In this document: positions 16,927-25,467 of the stretch, one piece after another
Numbering within the stretch: the first letter of the stretch is position 1
Layout: each line of letters begins with the position of its first letter
Assembly: GCA_016722705.1 (NCBI GenBank)
Contig: JADKGN010000004.1
Location: forward strand, 1,612,001-1,676,000
Direction: 5' to 3'
DNA from: Candidatus Dechloromonas phosphoritropha
GTDB taxonomy: Bacteria; Pseudomonadota; Gammaproteobacteria; Burkholderiales; Rhodocyclaceae
Length of the DNA: 64,000 bases
The notes under the pieces: model-generated
What the model saw: the letters and a program-made list of their open reading frames with translations, nothing else
Databases searched by the model: none
Told to the model about the DNA's origin: nothing
Program-made: the position numbers and the translations under genes

Positions 16927-17733
16927 TCACAACGCCACGACGGTGTCCCAGGCGAAGCGGATGATGAGGACTCCGACCACCAGCAGGAAGATCTGCCTTA
17001 TCAATCCGCTGCCATACCTCAGCGCCAGCCAGGTACCAACCATCGAGCCACCGACGTTAGCCGCCGCCATGGCCGCCGCCACAAGAGGCATAACGTAGGC
17101 ATTGGGCAGAAAATACGCGAGGGCTGCCAGGTTGGTCACGAGATTCACCACCTTCGCGCTGGCGGAGGCATGAAGAAAGTCGAAGCCAAAGAAGCGAACG
17201 AACAGGAAGATCAGGAAACTGCCCGTACCGGGCCCGAAAAAGCCATCGTAGAAGCCGATTGCGCCACCCAGAAGAAGAGCGAACAGCAGTTCGCGATGAC
17301 CATCAAATGTCGGACAATGCACCTGCCCGAAATCCTTGCGTTTCAGCGTGTAGACTGCAGCAACGATAAGCATCACGAGAATCAGCGGACGCACCACATC
17401 TCTCGGCAACCAGGCGACGGCGGCTGCACCAAAGTAGGAAAAGGCCAAAGCGGCGAGCGCCGTCGGCAGGATCGTCCGCCACGGCATGTTCACCCGCCGT
17501 GCGTAGCGCCATGTCGCATTGGCCGTGCCGACGACGCTGGCGCACTTGTTGGTCCCGAAGAGTGTCGCCGCCTGTTCTCCGGGATGGATGGCAAACAGCG
17601 CGGGAATCTGGATCAGTCCGCCGCCGCCGACCACCGCGTCGATACCACCGGCGAGAAAAGCCGCAAGGACTAGCGCCAGCAAGCCCGGAGGCAACGGTTC
17701 CAACTCGATGCAGAAGCTAGCGAAACGGCGCAA
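16927..17733 (-). CDS. TSUP family (TauE/SafE) transporter
   Basis: The inner-membrane carrier of about 265 aa belongs to the TauE/SafE family, whose members export sulfite, sulfoacetate or related organic anions. Family repeats are visible: GGIDAVVGGGGLIQIPAL in the first half and IGFYDGFFGPGTGSFLIFL in the second. The start is uncertain: the open frame begins at a TTG (17733) and there is no ATG before the first helix. It marks the left edge of the mobile-element region. Confidence 0.88.
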   Translation of the reverse strand: MRRFASFCIELEPLPPGLLALVLAAFLAGGIDAVVGGGGLIQIPALFAIHPGEQAATLFGTNKCASVVGTANATWRYARRVNMPWRTILPTALAALAFSYFGAAAVAWLPRDVVRPLILVMLIVAAVYTLKRKDFGQVHCPTFDGHRELLFALLLGGAIGFYDGFFGPGTGSFLIFLFVRFFGFDFLHASASAKVVNLVTNLAALAYFLPNAYVMPLVAAAMAAANVGGSMVGTWLALRYGSGLIRQIFLLVVGVLIIRFAWDTVVAL

Positions 17734-18276
17734 AACCGCGCCGTTGCGTTGATTTAGAAATTCCGATTTCCATCATGGGAAAAAATAGGGGAACACTTTT
17801 TGAAATTATCCCCTGAATGATGCCATGATCACCGTCCTGCCAGCGCCGACTTTCTAACGTGAGGCCGCTACCCGCCATATTGCAGACTGCTGATATTGCA
17901 TTCCCAATGGCGGTTCAAGGTTGTCAGCGGCCCATCATGCTTTTCGGCAATCGGGCCGGATTCGACCCTCAGCCGTCTCATGACATTGGAAAGCCATTTG
18001 GCTACTTACTGAACACAAAGCCGCCTCTCAAGGATTTCAAGCGGGTGACTCTTGATCGGCCTGACTGGACGGTGGCACCAAACGCCGCCTAGGTCCGCAA
18101 TAGAAGGATTACCGGCCGGGCACCGGGCGATAACCGGTAATTTCGCTGAGCGGCGGCTATTCGATTTTTGCTACTTCCGGATTCGACTGGCGTTGGTGCA
18201 CTATTAGCATAGTCTTATACAATAATGGCTTACGTTCGCGGTTTTCAGCATGAACTTCCCCTCTCCCCATCCTGAT
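17734..18276 (+). other. Gap: no gene seen
   Basis: About 540 bp between the TSUP gene and the IS5 remnant. A 77-codon open frame at 17859-18092 matches nothing I recognise. The stretch holds the first copy of a 26-bp direct repeat (17959-17984). It is lower in GC than its neighbours and looks like insertion-sequence debris. Confidence 0.4.
17959..17984 (+). repeat. 26-bp imperfect direct repeat, left copy
   Basis: Starts GATTCGACCCTCA and ends ATGAC. It matches the copy at 19153-19178 at 23 of 26 positions, and similarity continues weakly for about 25 bp beyond. The two copies flank the IS5 remnant in the same orientation. Confidence 0.55.
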
Positions 18277-19085
18277 TCATGCCGCAGGCGCAATTTGCCC
18301 AGCCCGGACAGACTTTGGCAGGCCGAGATAGGTGAACTGGTTAATGATGGTTACCCGGACGTGGCTCTCGGCAACCTGCCGGTCAAACGCACGGGAGAAG
18401 AGTCGATCCCCCAATTGCTTGAGCCGATACATCATGTTTTCGGTTGTGTGCCCTCGGTGTCGTAGGCGCCATCCGCCGAGACTTGACCGACGTCACCGTC
18501 GACTTGTGCCAACAGATCAGGGAAGACTTCGCTGTCGTGCCAGTCCGCCGTCGTCACTTCAATCCCGATGATGTCCTTGGCCGTCTCATCGACGGCCAGG
18601 TGAATCTTGCGCCAAGTGCGGCGTTTGCCGACACCGTGTTGGCGAACCTTCCATTCGCCTTCCCCGAATATCTTCAGCCCGGTCGAGTCGACCACGACAT
18701 GCGTGGCGCCAACTCTCGGACGCCGGGGAATCTTGACTTCCAGCGTCGCCGCCCGGCGCGACATGTGGGTGTGGTCCGGCACCGGCAGGTCCAGCGCACA
18801 CAGGCGCATCAGCGATTTGAGCAGACCTTCGGTCGCCCGATAGGGCAGACGGAACAGGGTCTTGAGCGTCAGGCAGGTTTGAATCGCGACCTCCGAGTAC
18901 GTGCCCGGTTTGCCTCGACCCACCGGACGCGGCGGCTTCCAGGTCTTGGCCACGCTGTCCTCGTCAAACCAGATCGTCAGGTTGCCGCGATTGACCAGCG
19001 CACGGTCGTATTCCGCCCAGTTCTTCACCCGGTAGCGGTATTTCGGCTGTGCCGTGCTTGCGTCCATCTTCGTTCTTGCTGCCAT
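18277..19085 (-). pseudogene. IS5-family transposase with internal deletion
   Basis: The N-terminal 200 residues are intact: MAARTKMDASTAQPKYRYRV, the first catalytic Asp in VVVDSTGLKIFGEGEWKV, and the second in SADGAYDTEG. The frame then breaks, and the rest continues in another frame as TTENMMYRLKQLGDRLFSRA to a stop at 18277. Compared with normal IS5 transposases of about 310 aa, roughly 60 codons between DGAYDT and the conserved Glu segment are missing and the frame is shifted. The element is therefore inactive. Clear terminal inverted repeats were not found. Confidence 0.85.
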
Positions 19086-19152
19086 CTGTATCTCTCTCGC
19101 TCGTCAAAAACCCGCCACGCGGCAAACTATGACATTATATTGCGCCAACGCC

Positions 19153-19178
19153 GATTCGACCCTCAACTGTCTGATGAC
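19153..19178 (+). repeat. 26-bp imperfect direct repeat, right copy
   Basis: Partner of 17959-17984 (23 of 26 identical). It lies just upstream of the IS5 transposase start. It may be the outer border of an older composite insertion or a family of short repeats. Confidence 0.55.
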
Positions 19179-19408
19179 TTTTGCAAGGGCTATGGCGACT
19201 TTACAATCATAAAGCTGCCAGTCAAAACGGTGCTCTGGGAGGGAGGTTTTAATTAATAATCCCGCAAACACCGGCGTGTAGAGGGGTTATTTTTTTGGTG
19301 CAGAAAGTTTGAATCCAGTTTCCTGGCGGGTCGCTTACTTCGACTTCACGCCAAAAGCATAAAACACCTCGAAACAGCGTTCTTATGGAGCTTTTTCTCA
19401 AAACCCCC

Positions 19409-19661
19409 TGACTTCGGAATTTTAGTTCCAAATCTTGAAACCCTTGCTGCACAAGGCTTTGCGGGGGGGGGGGGCGCTGACCGAGTTCTCGATGGCATAC
19501 ATTTTGGTTTCGTGGAGGCTGCCAACGCGAAATGTCTGGTTGGTGAGGGGAAGAAGGACGGCAAGTTCGGTCTTTTAAACTCGCAATTATTCATTGACCG
19601 ATGTGGCTCCCGCTACGGGTATGCGCTCAAAAAAGATGCGACATTGTTCGACCCAACGTGA
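19409..19661 (+). pseudogene. C-terminal fragment of an unidentified protein with a G12 tract
   Basis: A frame on the plus strand, open from 19259 and protein-like from about 19409, encodes ILVPNLETLAAQGFAG, then GFVEAANAKCLVGEGKKDGK and SRYGYALKKDATLFDPT before TGA at 19659-19661. It has no credible start codon. After the stop the same frame stays open and protein-like to about 19820 (MPKVTTWQYNPQAQPVPELE), so the stop may be a mutation. A run of twelve G at 19463-19474 encodes part of a Gly stretch. I do not recognise the family. Confidence 0.4.
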
Positions 19662-19859
19662 GCAGACTTTGCCACCGCGCCTTCTGCCAATTCGTTCGCC
19701 ACTGCTGAACGGATGCCGAAAGTTACGACCTGGCAGTACAATCCACAAGCCCAACCGGTGCCGGAGTTGGAATTCGATCGGTGCATCGTAGTCCGTCTCG
19801 GCACCGACCGATGCGGAAGTTTGCTCCCTTTTCACTGCCTCCCGGAGCCAGAGTGTAGA

Positions 19860-19889
19860 TTGGCAGCCGTTTACGAGGCTACCTATAAT
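19860..19889 (+). promoter_or_regulatory. Candidate sigma-70 promoter of the FGE-type lipoprotein gene
   Basis: TTGGCA (19860-19865) is separated by 18 bp from TATAAT (19884-19889), about 40 bp upstream of the ATG at 19931. No strong ribosome site is seen before that ATG. Confidence 0.5.
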
Positions 19890-19955
19890 TTTGGTGATTG
19901 CGCTGGACTCTCTATTTTTTCGGGAAACTCATGCGTCAAATTCGAGTTCTGATCA

Positions 19956-21266
19956 CACTACTGTCCGGAGATTTTCGTGAATAAATTTAATTGGTTAGTC
20001 ATTTGTGGTTCCTCCTGATTGGATTTGATATTTGTAATCAGTTGATTGATTGGTGTTTTCTCGAACAGAGTCAGGCTCAGAATCTGTAGGATTGTGTAGA
20101 GCGATGCCATGGATTTCAGCCGTTTTTTGAGGATGGCGACGAGCACATACACGGCGATAGCGATCCAGACCTGAGTCTTGACTGAGTTCTCTGAAGTCCC
20201 GAAAAATGCCTTGATTCGCAGATGCTGCTTGATCCATTTGAAAAAGAGTTCCACCTGCCAGCGACAGCGGTACAACTCGGCGATGGTCAGGGCAGGAAGG
20301 TCGAAATTGTTGGTGAGGAAAACGAGCAACTTGTCGTGCTTGGCATCGTAGAACTTCACCCGACGCAAATGGATCGGGTAACCCTGACTGGGCCGTGGCC
20401 CGGTCAGCATGATGGTCTGGTCGCAACGCAGACCGGTCGTTTTGTCGACTGGATGCGAATAGACCCGCCGGTATTGAAGGTTGGATTTGGCGCGCGTGAC
20501 AAAGAAAGCTTGGGTCAGATGCAGGGCGTGGAGTCGGGCGAAATCGATATAACCCCGATCCATGACGTAGAAACTGCCAGCCTCGAAAATGATCTGATCG
20601 AGGATATTGACATCGTGGAGCTTGCCGTCCGAGATGTGAATGAAAGTCGGGATGTTGCCCCGCAGATCGAGGAGCGTATGGAGTTTGACAGCCCCTTTGC
20701 GTTGGCGAAAACGCGCCCAGGGAAAGAGCGCCAGGCACAAGTCGATCGTGGTCGAGTCGAGGGCATAGACTGTATGCGTCAATTCCAAGCCGAAGCTGTC
20801 CTCGGCATAGAGTTTGCGCGCCGTCTGGATCAGGCTGAGGGCGAAATCCTGATAGATGCGCCAGTCGCGGTTCTCGTTGGCGTCCGCCAAGGTACTGCGG
20901 GCGATGCCGCCGCGAATGCCCAGATGATAGCGCTTGGCTTCGTGGGCACGCAGGCAGGTCTCGATGTCGCGCAGGCTTTCCCGGTAGGTCAGTTGCGCGA
21001 AGGCCATGCACAGAAACTGATCGAGGTGAGAGAAAGTGAGCGTCCGGTCACGGCCAAGGTACTTGGCCACGCAGCGCCAGAAGGTGTGCAGTGGCAGATG
21101 ATCCATCACTTGGGCGAATACCAGCTTCCCTGTATGCATTGAACCACCCCCGGAAAAATCCGGTAGTTTCCAACACATTGAAATCGGCAACACCTACGAA
21201 CATTGTTTATGTGCTTTCTTTCAAGCAGTTAAAACTCATCACCCCGGACATCTCCGGACAGTAGTG
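19956..21266 (-). mobile_element. IS4-family insertion sequence (1311 bp)
   Basis: A complete element with terminal inverted repeats CACTACTGTCCGGAGAT at both ends. It is flanked by a perfect 9-bp target duplication TTCTGATCA at 19947-19955 and 21267-21275. The insertion splits the signal peptide of the FGE-type lipoprotein. The intact transposase, intact ends and perfect duplication suggest it is recent and possibly active. Confidence 0.95.
19958..21139 (-). CDS. IS4-family transposase with DUF4372-type N-terminus
   Basis: The 393-aa DDE transposase has an N-terminal DUF4372-like domain (MHTGKLVFAQVMDHLPLHTF; LTYRESLRDIETCL). The catalytic Asp lies in TVYALDSTTIDLC, the second Asp in FYVMDRGYIDFARL, and the Glu in the YREK-type signature YRCRWQVELFFKWIKQHLRI. 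The ATG at 21139 gives the usual start; the 18 extra codons upstream in the open frame are not needed. The stop codon lies inside the left inverted repeat. Confidence 0.95.
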   Translation of the reverse strand: MHTGKLVFAQVMDHLPLHTFWRCVAKYLGRDRTLTFSHLDQFLCMAFAQLTYRESLRDIETCLRAHEAKRYHLGIRGGIARSTLADANENRDWRIYQDFALSLIQTARKLYAEDSFGLELTHTVYALDSTTIDLCLALFPWARFRQRKGAVKLHTLLDLRGNIPTFIHISDGKLHDVNILDQIIFEAGSFYVMDRGYIDFARLHALHLTQAFFVTRAKSNLQYRRVYSHPVDKTTGLRCDQTIMLTGPRPSQGYPIHLRRVKFYDAKHDKLLVFLTNNFDLPALTIAELYRCRWQVELFFKWIKQHLRIKAFFGTSENSVKTQVWIAIAVYVLVAILKKRLKSMASLYTILQILSLTLFEKTPINQLITNIKSNQEEPQMTNQLNLFTKISGQ

Positions 21267-22367
21267 TTCTGATCATTGTTCTTTGCCTTTCTCTGTTCCT
21301 GGGTTCGTTCGGTTGCGGACACTTGGCACGGCCCCAAAACGCTCCTACGAACAGCAACTTAGATGAAATTGGTATCCCCCTGGTTGTGATACCGCCAGGT
21401 GAGTTTTTTATGGGTGGCACGGAAACGGCGGAAGCATTGGTATTAGCGTACCCGAATTCGGGGAAAACGCCTGACTACTTCGCTGACGAGTACCCAAGGC
21501 ACCGTGTGCGGATTACCAAGGCGTTCTTGCTGGGTAAGTTCGAGGTTACGGTGGCACAGTTTCGTCAGTTCACCGCCGAAACTGGGTACAAAACCGAAGC
21601 GGAGTCGGATGGTACCGGTAGTTGGGGGTGCAACACTTCAACGGGTCGGTGCGAGGGCCGACAATTGCAATACACTTGGCAGAATCCAGGATATCCCCTG
21701 CTTGACGCACAACCCGTCGTCAACGTTAGCTACAACGACGCCTTGGCTTTCTGTCAGTGGCTCAGCAAGAAGGAAGGCAAGCATTATCGCCTGCCGACGG
21801 AAGCGGAATGGGAATATGCGAATCGTGCTGGAACTCAAACACGGTACGCGAACTCGAACGATCCGGCCCAGTTGCCGATCTCCGCTCGCGCCATTGATCT
21901 ATCGCGACATGCCGAATTCGGGCATGTACAGGAAATCGTCATCACTCCTGGCGACCCGACCGCGTTTCCAGTTCCAGTGGGGCGCTTAGCTCCAAATTCA
22001 TTCGGGCTGCATGATATGCATGGAAATGTCTGGGAGTGGGTCGCTGACTGGTACGGCGCGACGTACTATTCCGAGTCTCCCGTCGACGATCCTCAAGGGC
22101 CGCCCAACGGGAATTTGAAGGTGCGGCGTGGCGGCGCCTGGAATAGCTTCCCGATTTGGCTTCGTTCGTCCTTCCGCAACTGGAACACGCCAAGCAGTCG
22201 ATGCGTCAACCTGGGCTTTCGCGTTGCACGAGACCTGTAGGTCTCTGGTTCCCTGACGGTTGCCCGGATTGGAGCGCCTCGACACTGGAGACTTTTTACA
22301 GCATCGCGTCACACCTTGCCCATCTCCCGACACGTTCCGGGTTGATCAATTAGGAAGGATCAATAGA

Positions 22368-22956
22368 ATGCCGAATAATTACAACCTTGCATGTGCGATC
22401 TATCGCCATCATCTGGATACGCCCGACGCCGTCGCCGTGGCGTGCCAAGGGCGATCCCTCAATTATGGCGAATTGGCCGAACGGGCTTCTCGCTTGGCCT
22501 CTAGCAGCTTGTCGGGCTTTCTCGGAAAACCATGCCAAATGGGATTTACGCTCAAAAATTAGGCGGAATTTTCAGTTTTACAACAGTTTCGAACGCGCTT
22601 TCGCCCAAAGCACCTCTGAAAATCTCCGTAGCGGTCGTGCATTTCCTAAGTCCGACAGGCTCCTAGCCTCGTACGGCTTCCTGACTGGCAGCGTCCGGAT
22701 GGACAGCCTCCACATATCGGAATCCTCGCTTCCCGTGGCGTTGATGCGTGTGTAGCCTTACTCGGTTCCTGCTGGGCCGGGGCGACTTACGTTCCAATCG
22801 GCTTGAAACAGCCGGAAGAGCGGATACTGACCTTGCTTGCCCAATGCGAATTGTCGGCACTCATTACCGACGACGAGGGTGTGAAGTTGGTCAGTGACAG
22901 GATACTGGATGCTTACCCGCTACCGGTGATTCACGCTGGACAATCGCCCATTAGTC
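22368..22956 (+). pseudogene. NRPS-type adenylation domain, N-terminal part, interrupted by a MITE
   Basis: The gene starts at ATG 22368 behind AGGAAGGA: MPNNYNLACAIYRHHLDTPD, then LNYGELAERASRLASS. The frame is broken at 22505 by a 158-bp MITE. Deleting the MITE and one CTAG restores LVRLPDWQRPDGQPPHIGIL, followed by ASRGVDACVALLGSCWAGAT, YVPIGLKQPEERIL and ALITDDEGVKL, which is the N-terminus of an AMP-binding adenylation domain. The sequence stops at 22956 against an IS5-like element and does not resume after it. The rest of the synthetase is lost, along with the AMP-binding P-loop and A5-A10 motifs. Confidence 0.82.
22501..22666 (+). mobile_element. 158-bp MITE with CTAG target duplication
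   Basis: A non-coding element at 22505-22662 has 15-bp imperfect terminal inverted repeats, CAGCTTGTCGGGCTT at the left and AAGTCCGACAGGCTC at the right (12 of 15 pair). It is flanked by CTAG at 22501-22504 and 22663-22666. CTAG is the target type of IS5-group elements. Its excision restores the adenylation-domain frame exactly, which proves both boundaries. Confidence 0.9.
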
Positions 22957-23887
22957 TTAGAACTTGTCCGTAAATAGTGGATAATCACTGCCCATGCGCG
23001 AGAATTGCGTTGGGGGAGATGATGGCAAAAGTGAAGTCATGGGAAGTGACCGAGGAATTCTGGAAGCGCGTTGAGCCACTGATTCCGATACGCCAGCGAC
23101 TGGCGGATCGGAGTTACGTCCGTAAGGCTGGCGGGGGCGCAAGCCCAAAGAACCGAGGCTGGTCTTCGAGGCGATTATTTATGGGCTGCGCACAGGTTGC
23201 CAGTGGAAGGCGCTCCCGGCGGAGCGCTTTGGCAGTTCCAGTGCGATTCATGCGCGATTTCTGGCGTGGGAGAAGGCCGGGGTGTTTGAAGCCCTATGGA
23301 AGCGCGGACTTGCCGAATACGACGACCTTGAAGGTATCGCCTGGCGCTGGCAAAGCCTTGACGGCGCGATGATGAAGGCCCCGATGGCGCAATCAAGCGT
23401 TGGACCCAATCCAACGGACCGGGGAAAAAAATGGGAGCAAGCGTCATTTGCTGGTGGACGGTCGTGGCGTCCCGTTGTCGCTCGTCGTGACCGGCGCCCA
23501 TCGGCACGACGTCTCTCAGGTGGCGGCTGTGCTTGAGGCCATTGTCGTCAAGCGAGCGTCGCCACCCAAGCGGCGAAGCAAACACCTTTGCGCTGACGCC
23601 GGCTACACCGGCGCGCCCGCATTGGCGATCATCACGAAGCACGGCTACATCCCCCATGTCAGAGGGCGTGGGCAAGAGGCCGGCGAACTCAAACGTGACC
23701 CCAAGAAGAAAGCCCGGCGCTGGATCGTCGAAGTGGCCCACCGCTGGTTCAACCGCTTCCGAAAGTTATTGGTGCGATACGAGAAGCTTGAGCGCAGTTT
23801 CTTGGCGCTCAACCACCTGGCCGTATCAATCATGGCGTTCAGAAAAATTAAACTGAAAGTGAATATTATTTTCGGATATGTTCTAAG
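22957..23887 (+). mobile_element. IS5-like insertion sequence
   Basis: Inverted repeats: left end CTTAGAACTTGTCCGTAAATA-like at 22956-22976, right end TATTTTCGGATATGTTCTAAG-like at about 23867-23887, pairing at most positions. No matching target duplication was found, so one flank has probably been lost by recombination. The interrupted adenylation domain does not continue on the right side, which agrees with this. Confidence 0.78.
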
Positions 23888-23891
23888 TTAA
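23022..23891 (+). pseudogene. IS5-family transposase with two homopolymer frameshifts
   Basis: Reads MAKVKSWEVTEEFWKRVEPL to VRKAGGG, loses one G in a G run near 23131, and continues in the next frame (FGSSSAIHARFLAWEKAGVF, WRWQSLDGAMMKAP with the first Asp). It then has one extra A in an A7 run near 23425 and ends in a third frame (LLVDGRGVPLSLVVTGAHRH, LCADAGYTG with the second Asp, RRWIVEVAHRWFNRFRK with the Glu). All catalytic residues exist but no single frame joins them. The shifts do not fit -1 programmed slippage, so this is a pseudogene or a base-calling artefact. Confidence 0.8.
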
Positions 23892-23980
23892 GGCTGTGCC
23901 GCATGTCCAGCGCCAGCATTGTCGCTGCAAAAATGGACGCAATACGTCCTTAACTTAGCGCCATTCGGCACAGACCACGG
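23887..23980 (+). repeat. Small inverted-repeat debris
   Basis: The left part contains CTGTGCCGCATG and the right part CATTCGGCACAG, an imperfect inverted repeat of about 12 bp around an 80-bp core. It lies between the IS5-like element and the duplicated sulP fragment and is probably a relic of insertion-sequence ends. Confidence 0.35.
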
Positions 23981-24118
23981 TTTTTAACCAAGCTCCGATG
24001 ACCTTGCGCCAGAGTTCTTGTCACCGTGGTTTGCTTGGTGGCCTATGCTATCGTGGACCCGTCACCCTACCTGATCCTTGGCCCCGATTCTTCCTTGGGG
24101 CCAAGGATTGCGGCCACC
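23980..24118 (+). repeat. Duplicated fragment of the sulP 5' region
   Basis: Positions 23984-24020 match the leader of the intact sulP gene (28979-29014, shared ACCAAGCTCCGATGACC). Positions 24022-24118 match sulP codons for GPSPYLILGPDSSLG and neighbours (29268-29364). The 253 bp between these segments in the intact copy are deleted here. Identity is about 95 percent by eye. The fragment has no start codon and is non-coding. Confidence 0.85.
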
Positions 24119-24137
24119 TGGAGAGATCCCCTGGAGC

Positions 24138-25133
24138 CTACTGAATGCGCTGCAGGACGACCAGCCCACTCTCGCCGGTAAGCGGGTTGCGGTACTGACC
24201 CTGCAAGATCAAGCCATCCGGACTGACCTGCAATACCGCCTGATAAGTGGCGCCATTTACCGTGTAGGTAAAGCCCAGCTGGTTGCCCTGCAATATGCCC
24301 GAGCCGGTTACTGCGCCGTGGGCGCTTGCGCCTTGCAAGGCGACCTGCCCCCCTTGTTGCAGCATTCGATACCTTCCGCCCTTGCCGTCCTGCCAGATCC
24401 CCGTCAGGGAAGACTGGGCGACGCTCGGCTGCTGGGGTGTGCCATATTGAGGAGCGGGGCCGGGAACTACCGGGAGAACGACTTCTTTCGTGTTTTCCTC
24501 GGCGTTGTAGATGGCACCGAGGACGACCAGCACACCGATGCCGCAGGCCCACTTCTTCCAAGCCCCGGACGAGGAAGGGACGGGTGCTGGCGTTGGGGGT
24601 GCCGGATTTGGTGGCTGCGGCTTCGGCGCCGGTTCCATGCCGAGTGCCTTGTTGAGCGTTTCGACCAGCTTTGAGACGTCGAATTCCCAGCGTTTGTCGG
24701 TCAGCTCGATGGCGTTGCGCCGGGCCAGTATCTTGAGGTCATCGGGCAGTTGGTCGCTGCCCGGCATCTCGGCACCCTCGACCAGCACCGGGATCACCCG
24801 CACGTCACTGCACTTCAGCGCCGTGGCGATTTCCAGGCGGGTATAGTCATTGGGGTCTTCGAGACGACGCTGACCGCTGGCATCCGCCAGACTCACCCAG
24901 CGTGGCCCGATGAGCGCGAGCAGGATACCGCAGCCCTGCAAAGCCCGATCAATCGCTTCAACGAAATCGACACCCGGGTCGATGGTCTCGATATCGCGAA
25001 AAATCGCCGCGCCGTGCAGTTGTTCCCGAAGATGGTCGGTCAGCCGCCCGGCGGCACTTTGACTGTCTTGGCGGCGGTAGCTGATGAAAATGCCTTTAAT
25101 GTCTGCACTCCTCCTTGACTTTGAGGATAGCAA
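24138..25133 (-). CDS. Membrane-anchored TIR-domain protein
   Basis: TIR domain at residues about 12-165 (KGIFISYRRQDSQSA, IFRDIETIDPGVDF, LIGPRWVSL, DYTRLEIATAL with Glu101 at the position of the NADase glutamate, VRVIPVLVEG). A Pro-rich linker (170-190), one transmembrane helix (about 194-210) and a beta-rich C-terminal domain starting LTGIWQDGKGGRYRML follow. Bacterial TIR proteins degrade NAD+ or make cyclic-ADP-ribose signals in phage defence. Coordinates use the TTG at 25133, but the only good ribosome site (AGGAGG, 25110-25115) points to an ATT at 25098-25100, which may be a mutated ATG. The gene sits between fragments of sulP and ratA. Confidence 0.85.
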   Translation of the reverse strand: MLSSKSRRSADIKGIFISYRRQDSQSAAGRLTDHLREQLHGAAIFRDIETIDPGVDFVEAIDRALQGCGILLALIGPRWVSLADASGQRRLEDPNDYTRLEIATALKCSDVRVIPVLVEGAEMPGSDQLPDDLKILARRNAIELTDKRWEFDVSKLVETLNKALGMEPAPKPQPPNPAPPTPAPVPSSSGAWKKWACGIGVLVVLGAIYNAEENTKEVVLPVVPGPAPQYGTPQQPSVAQSSLTGIWQDGKGGRYRMLQQGGQVALQGASAHGAVTGSGILQGNQLGFTYTVNGATYQAVLQVSPDGLILQGQYRNPLTGESGLVVLQRIQ

Positions 25134-25377
25134 TACTTGCGGCGTGGCGGGACCTTAAATGAGATCCTGCAGCGAATGGCAGAGGGCAGTCGGAAGAGAT
25201 CGGGAAACAAACCGTGCTTTTCAAGTAGAGTGCGCACCCGAGTGAAGACAAGGATCAGCCGGGTTAAGCTGTGCATTTGACTTCACCAGCATCTGGACGG
25301 TGCTGCCCCGGTTTTTCGTGCGGTTTTTCCGATCACGATCTACCATAACCAAACGACAAAGAGCCCGGAACAAGCCT

Positions 25378-25467
25378 TTGGTAACCCATCGCGAGAGCCG
25401 CGCCATTGCGCGGCCGCCTGAAGAGATCTTCGATATCGTCGCCGATGTCGAACGCTATCCCGAGTTG
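25378..25467 (+). pseudogene. Duplicated 5' fragment of the ratA/coq10-like gene
   Basis: Encodes THRESRAIARPPEEIFDIVA plus a few codons, identical to the first part of the intact gene at 31003, with ATG replaced by TTG. About 55 bp of shared leader (from about 25321, including AACGACAAAGAGCC) precede it. The match ends at YPE and runs into unrelated sequence before the IS4 end at 25491. Confidence 0.88.

Larger units (their letters stand above)
19931..22240 (+). pseudogene. FGE/SUMF1-type lipoprotein gene, interrupted by an IS4 element
   Basis: The gene starts at 19931 (MRQIRVLI), is cut at codon 9 by the IS4 element 19956-21266, and resumes at 21276. Removing the element and one 9-bp duplication restores a perfect frame: signal peptide LIIVLCLSLFLGSFGC with a lipobox Cys, then a formylglycine-generating-enzyme-like domain of about 300 residues (VVIPPGEFFMGG, YRLPTEAEWEYANRAG, LHDMHGNVWEWVADWYG, RRGGAWNS, NLGFRVARDL). 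The domain body is intact, but the catalytic cysteine pair of true FGE is not evident, so it may be a non-catalytic C-type-lectin-like fold. Such proteins often neighbour TIR or caspase genes. Confidence 0.85.

Noticed and set aside
23415..23440. Programmed ribosomal frameshifting at the A7 run of the IS5-like element
   Set aside because: The frame needed is +1, whereas IS elements of this type use -1 slippage; a second unrelated frameshift upstream would still be required.
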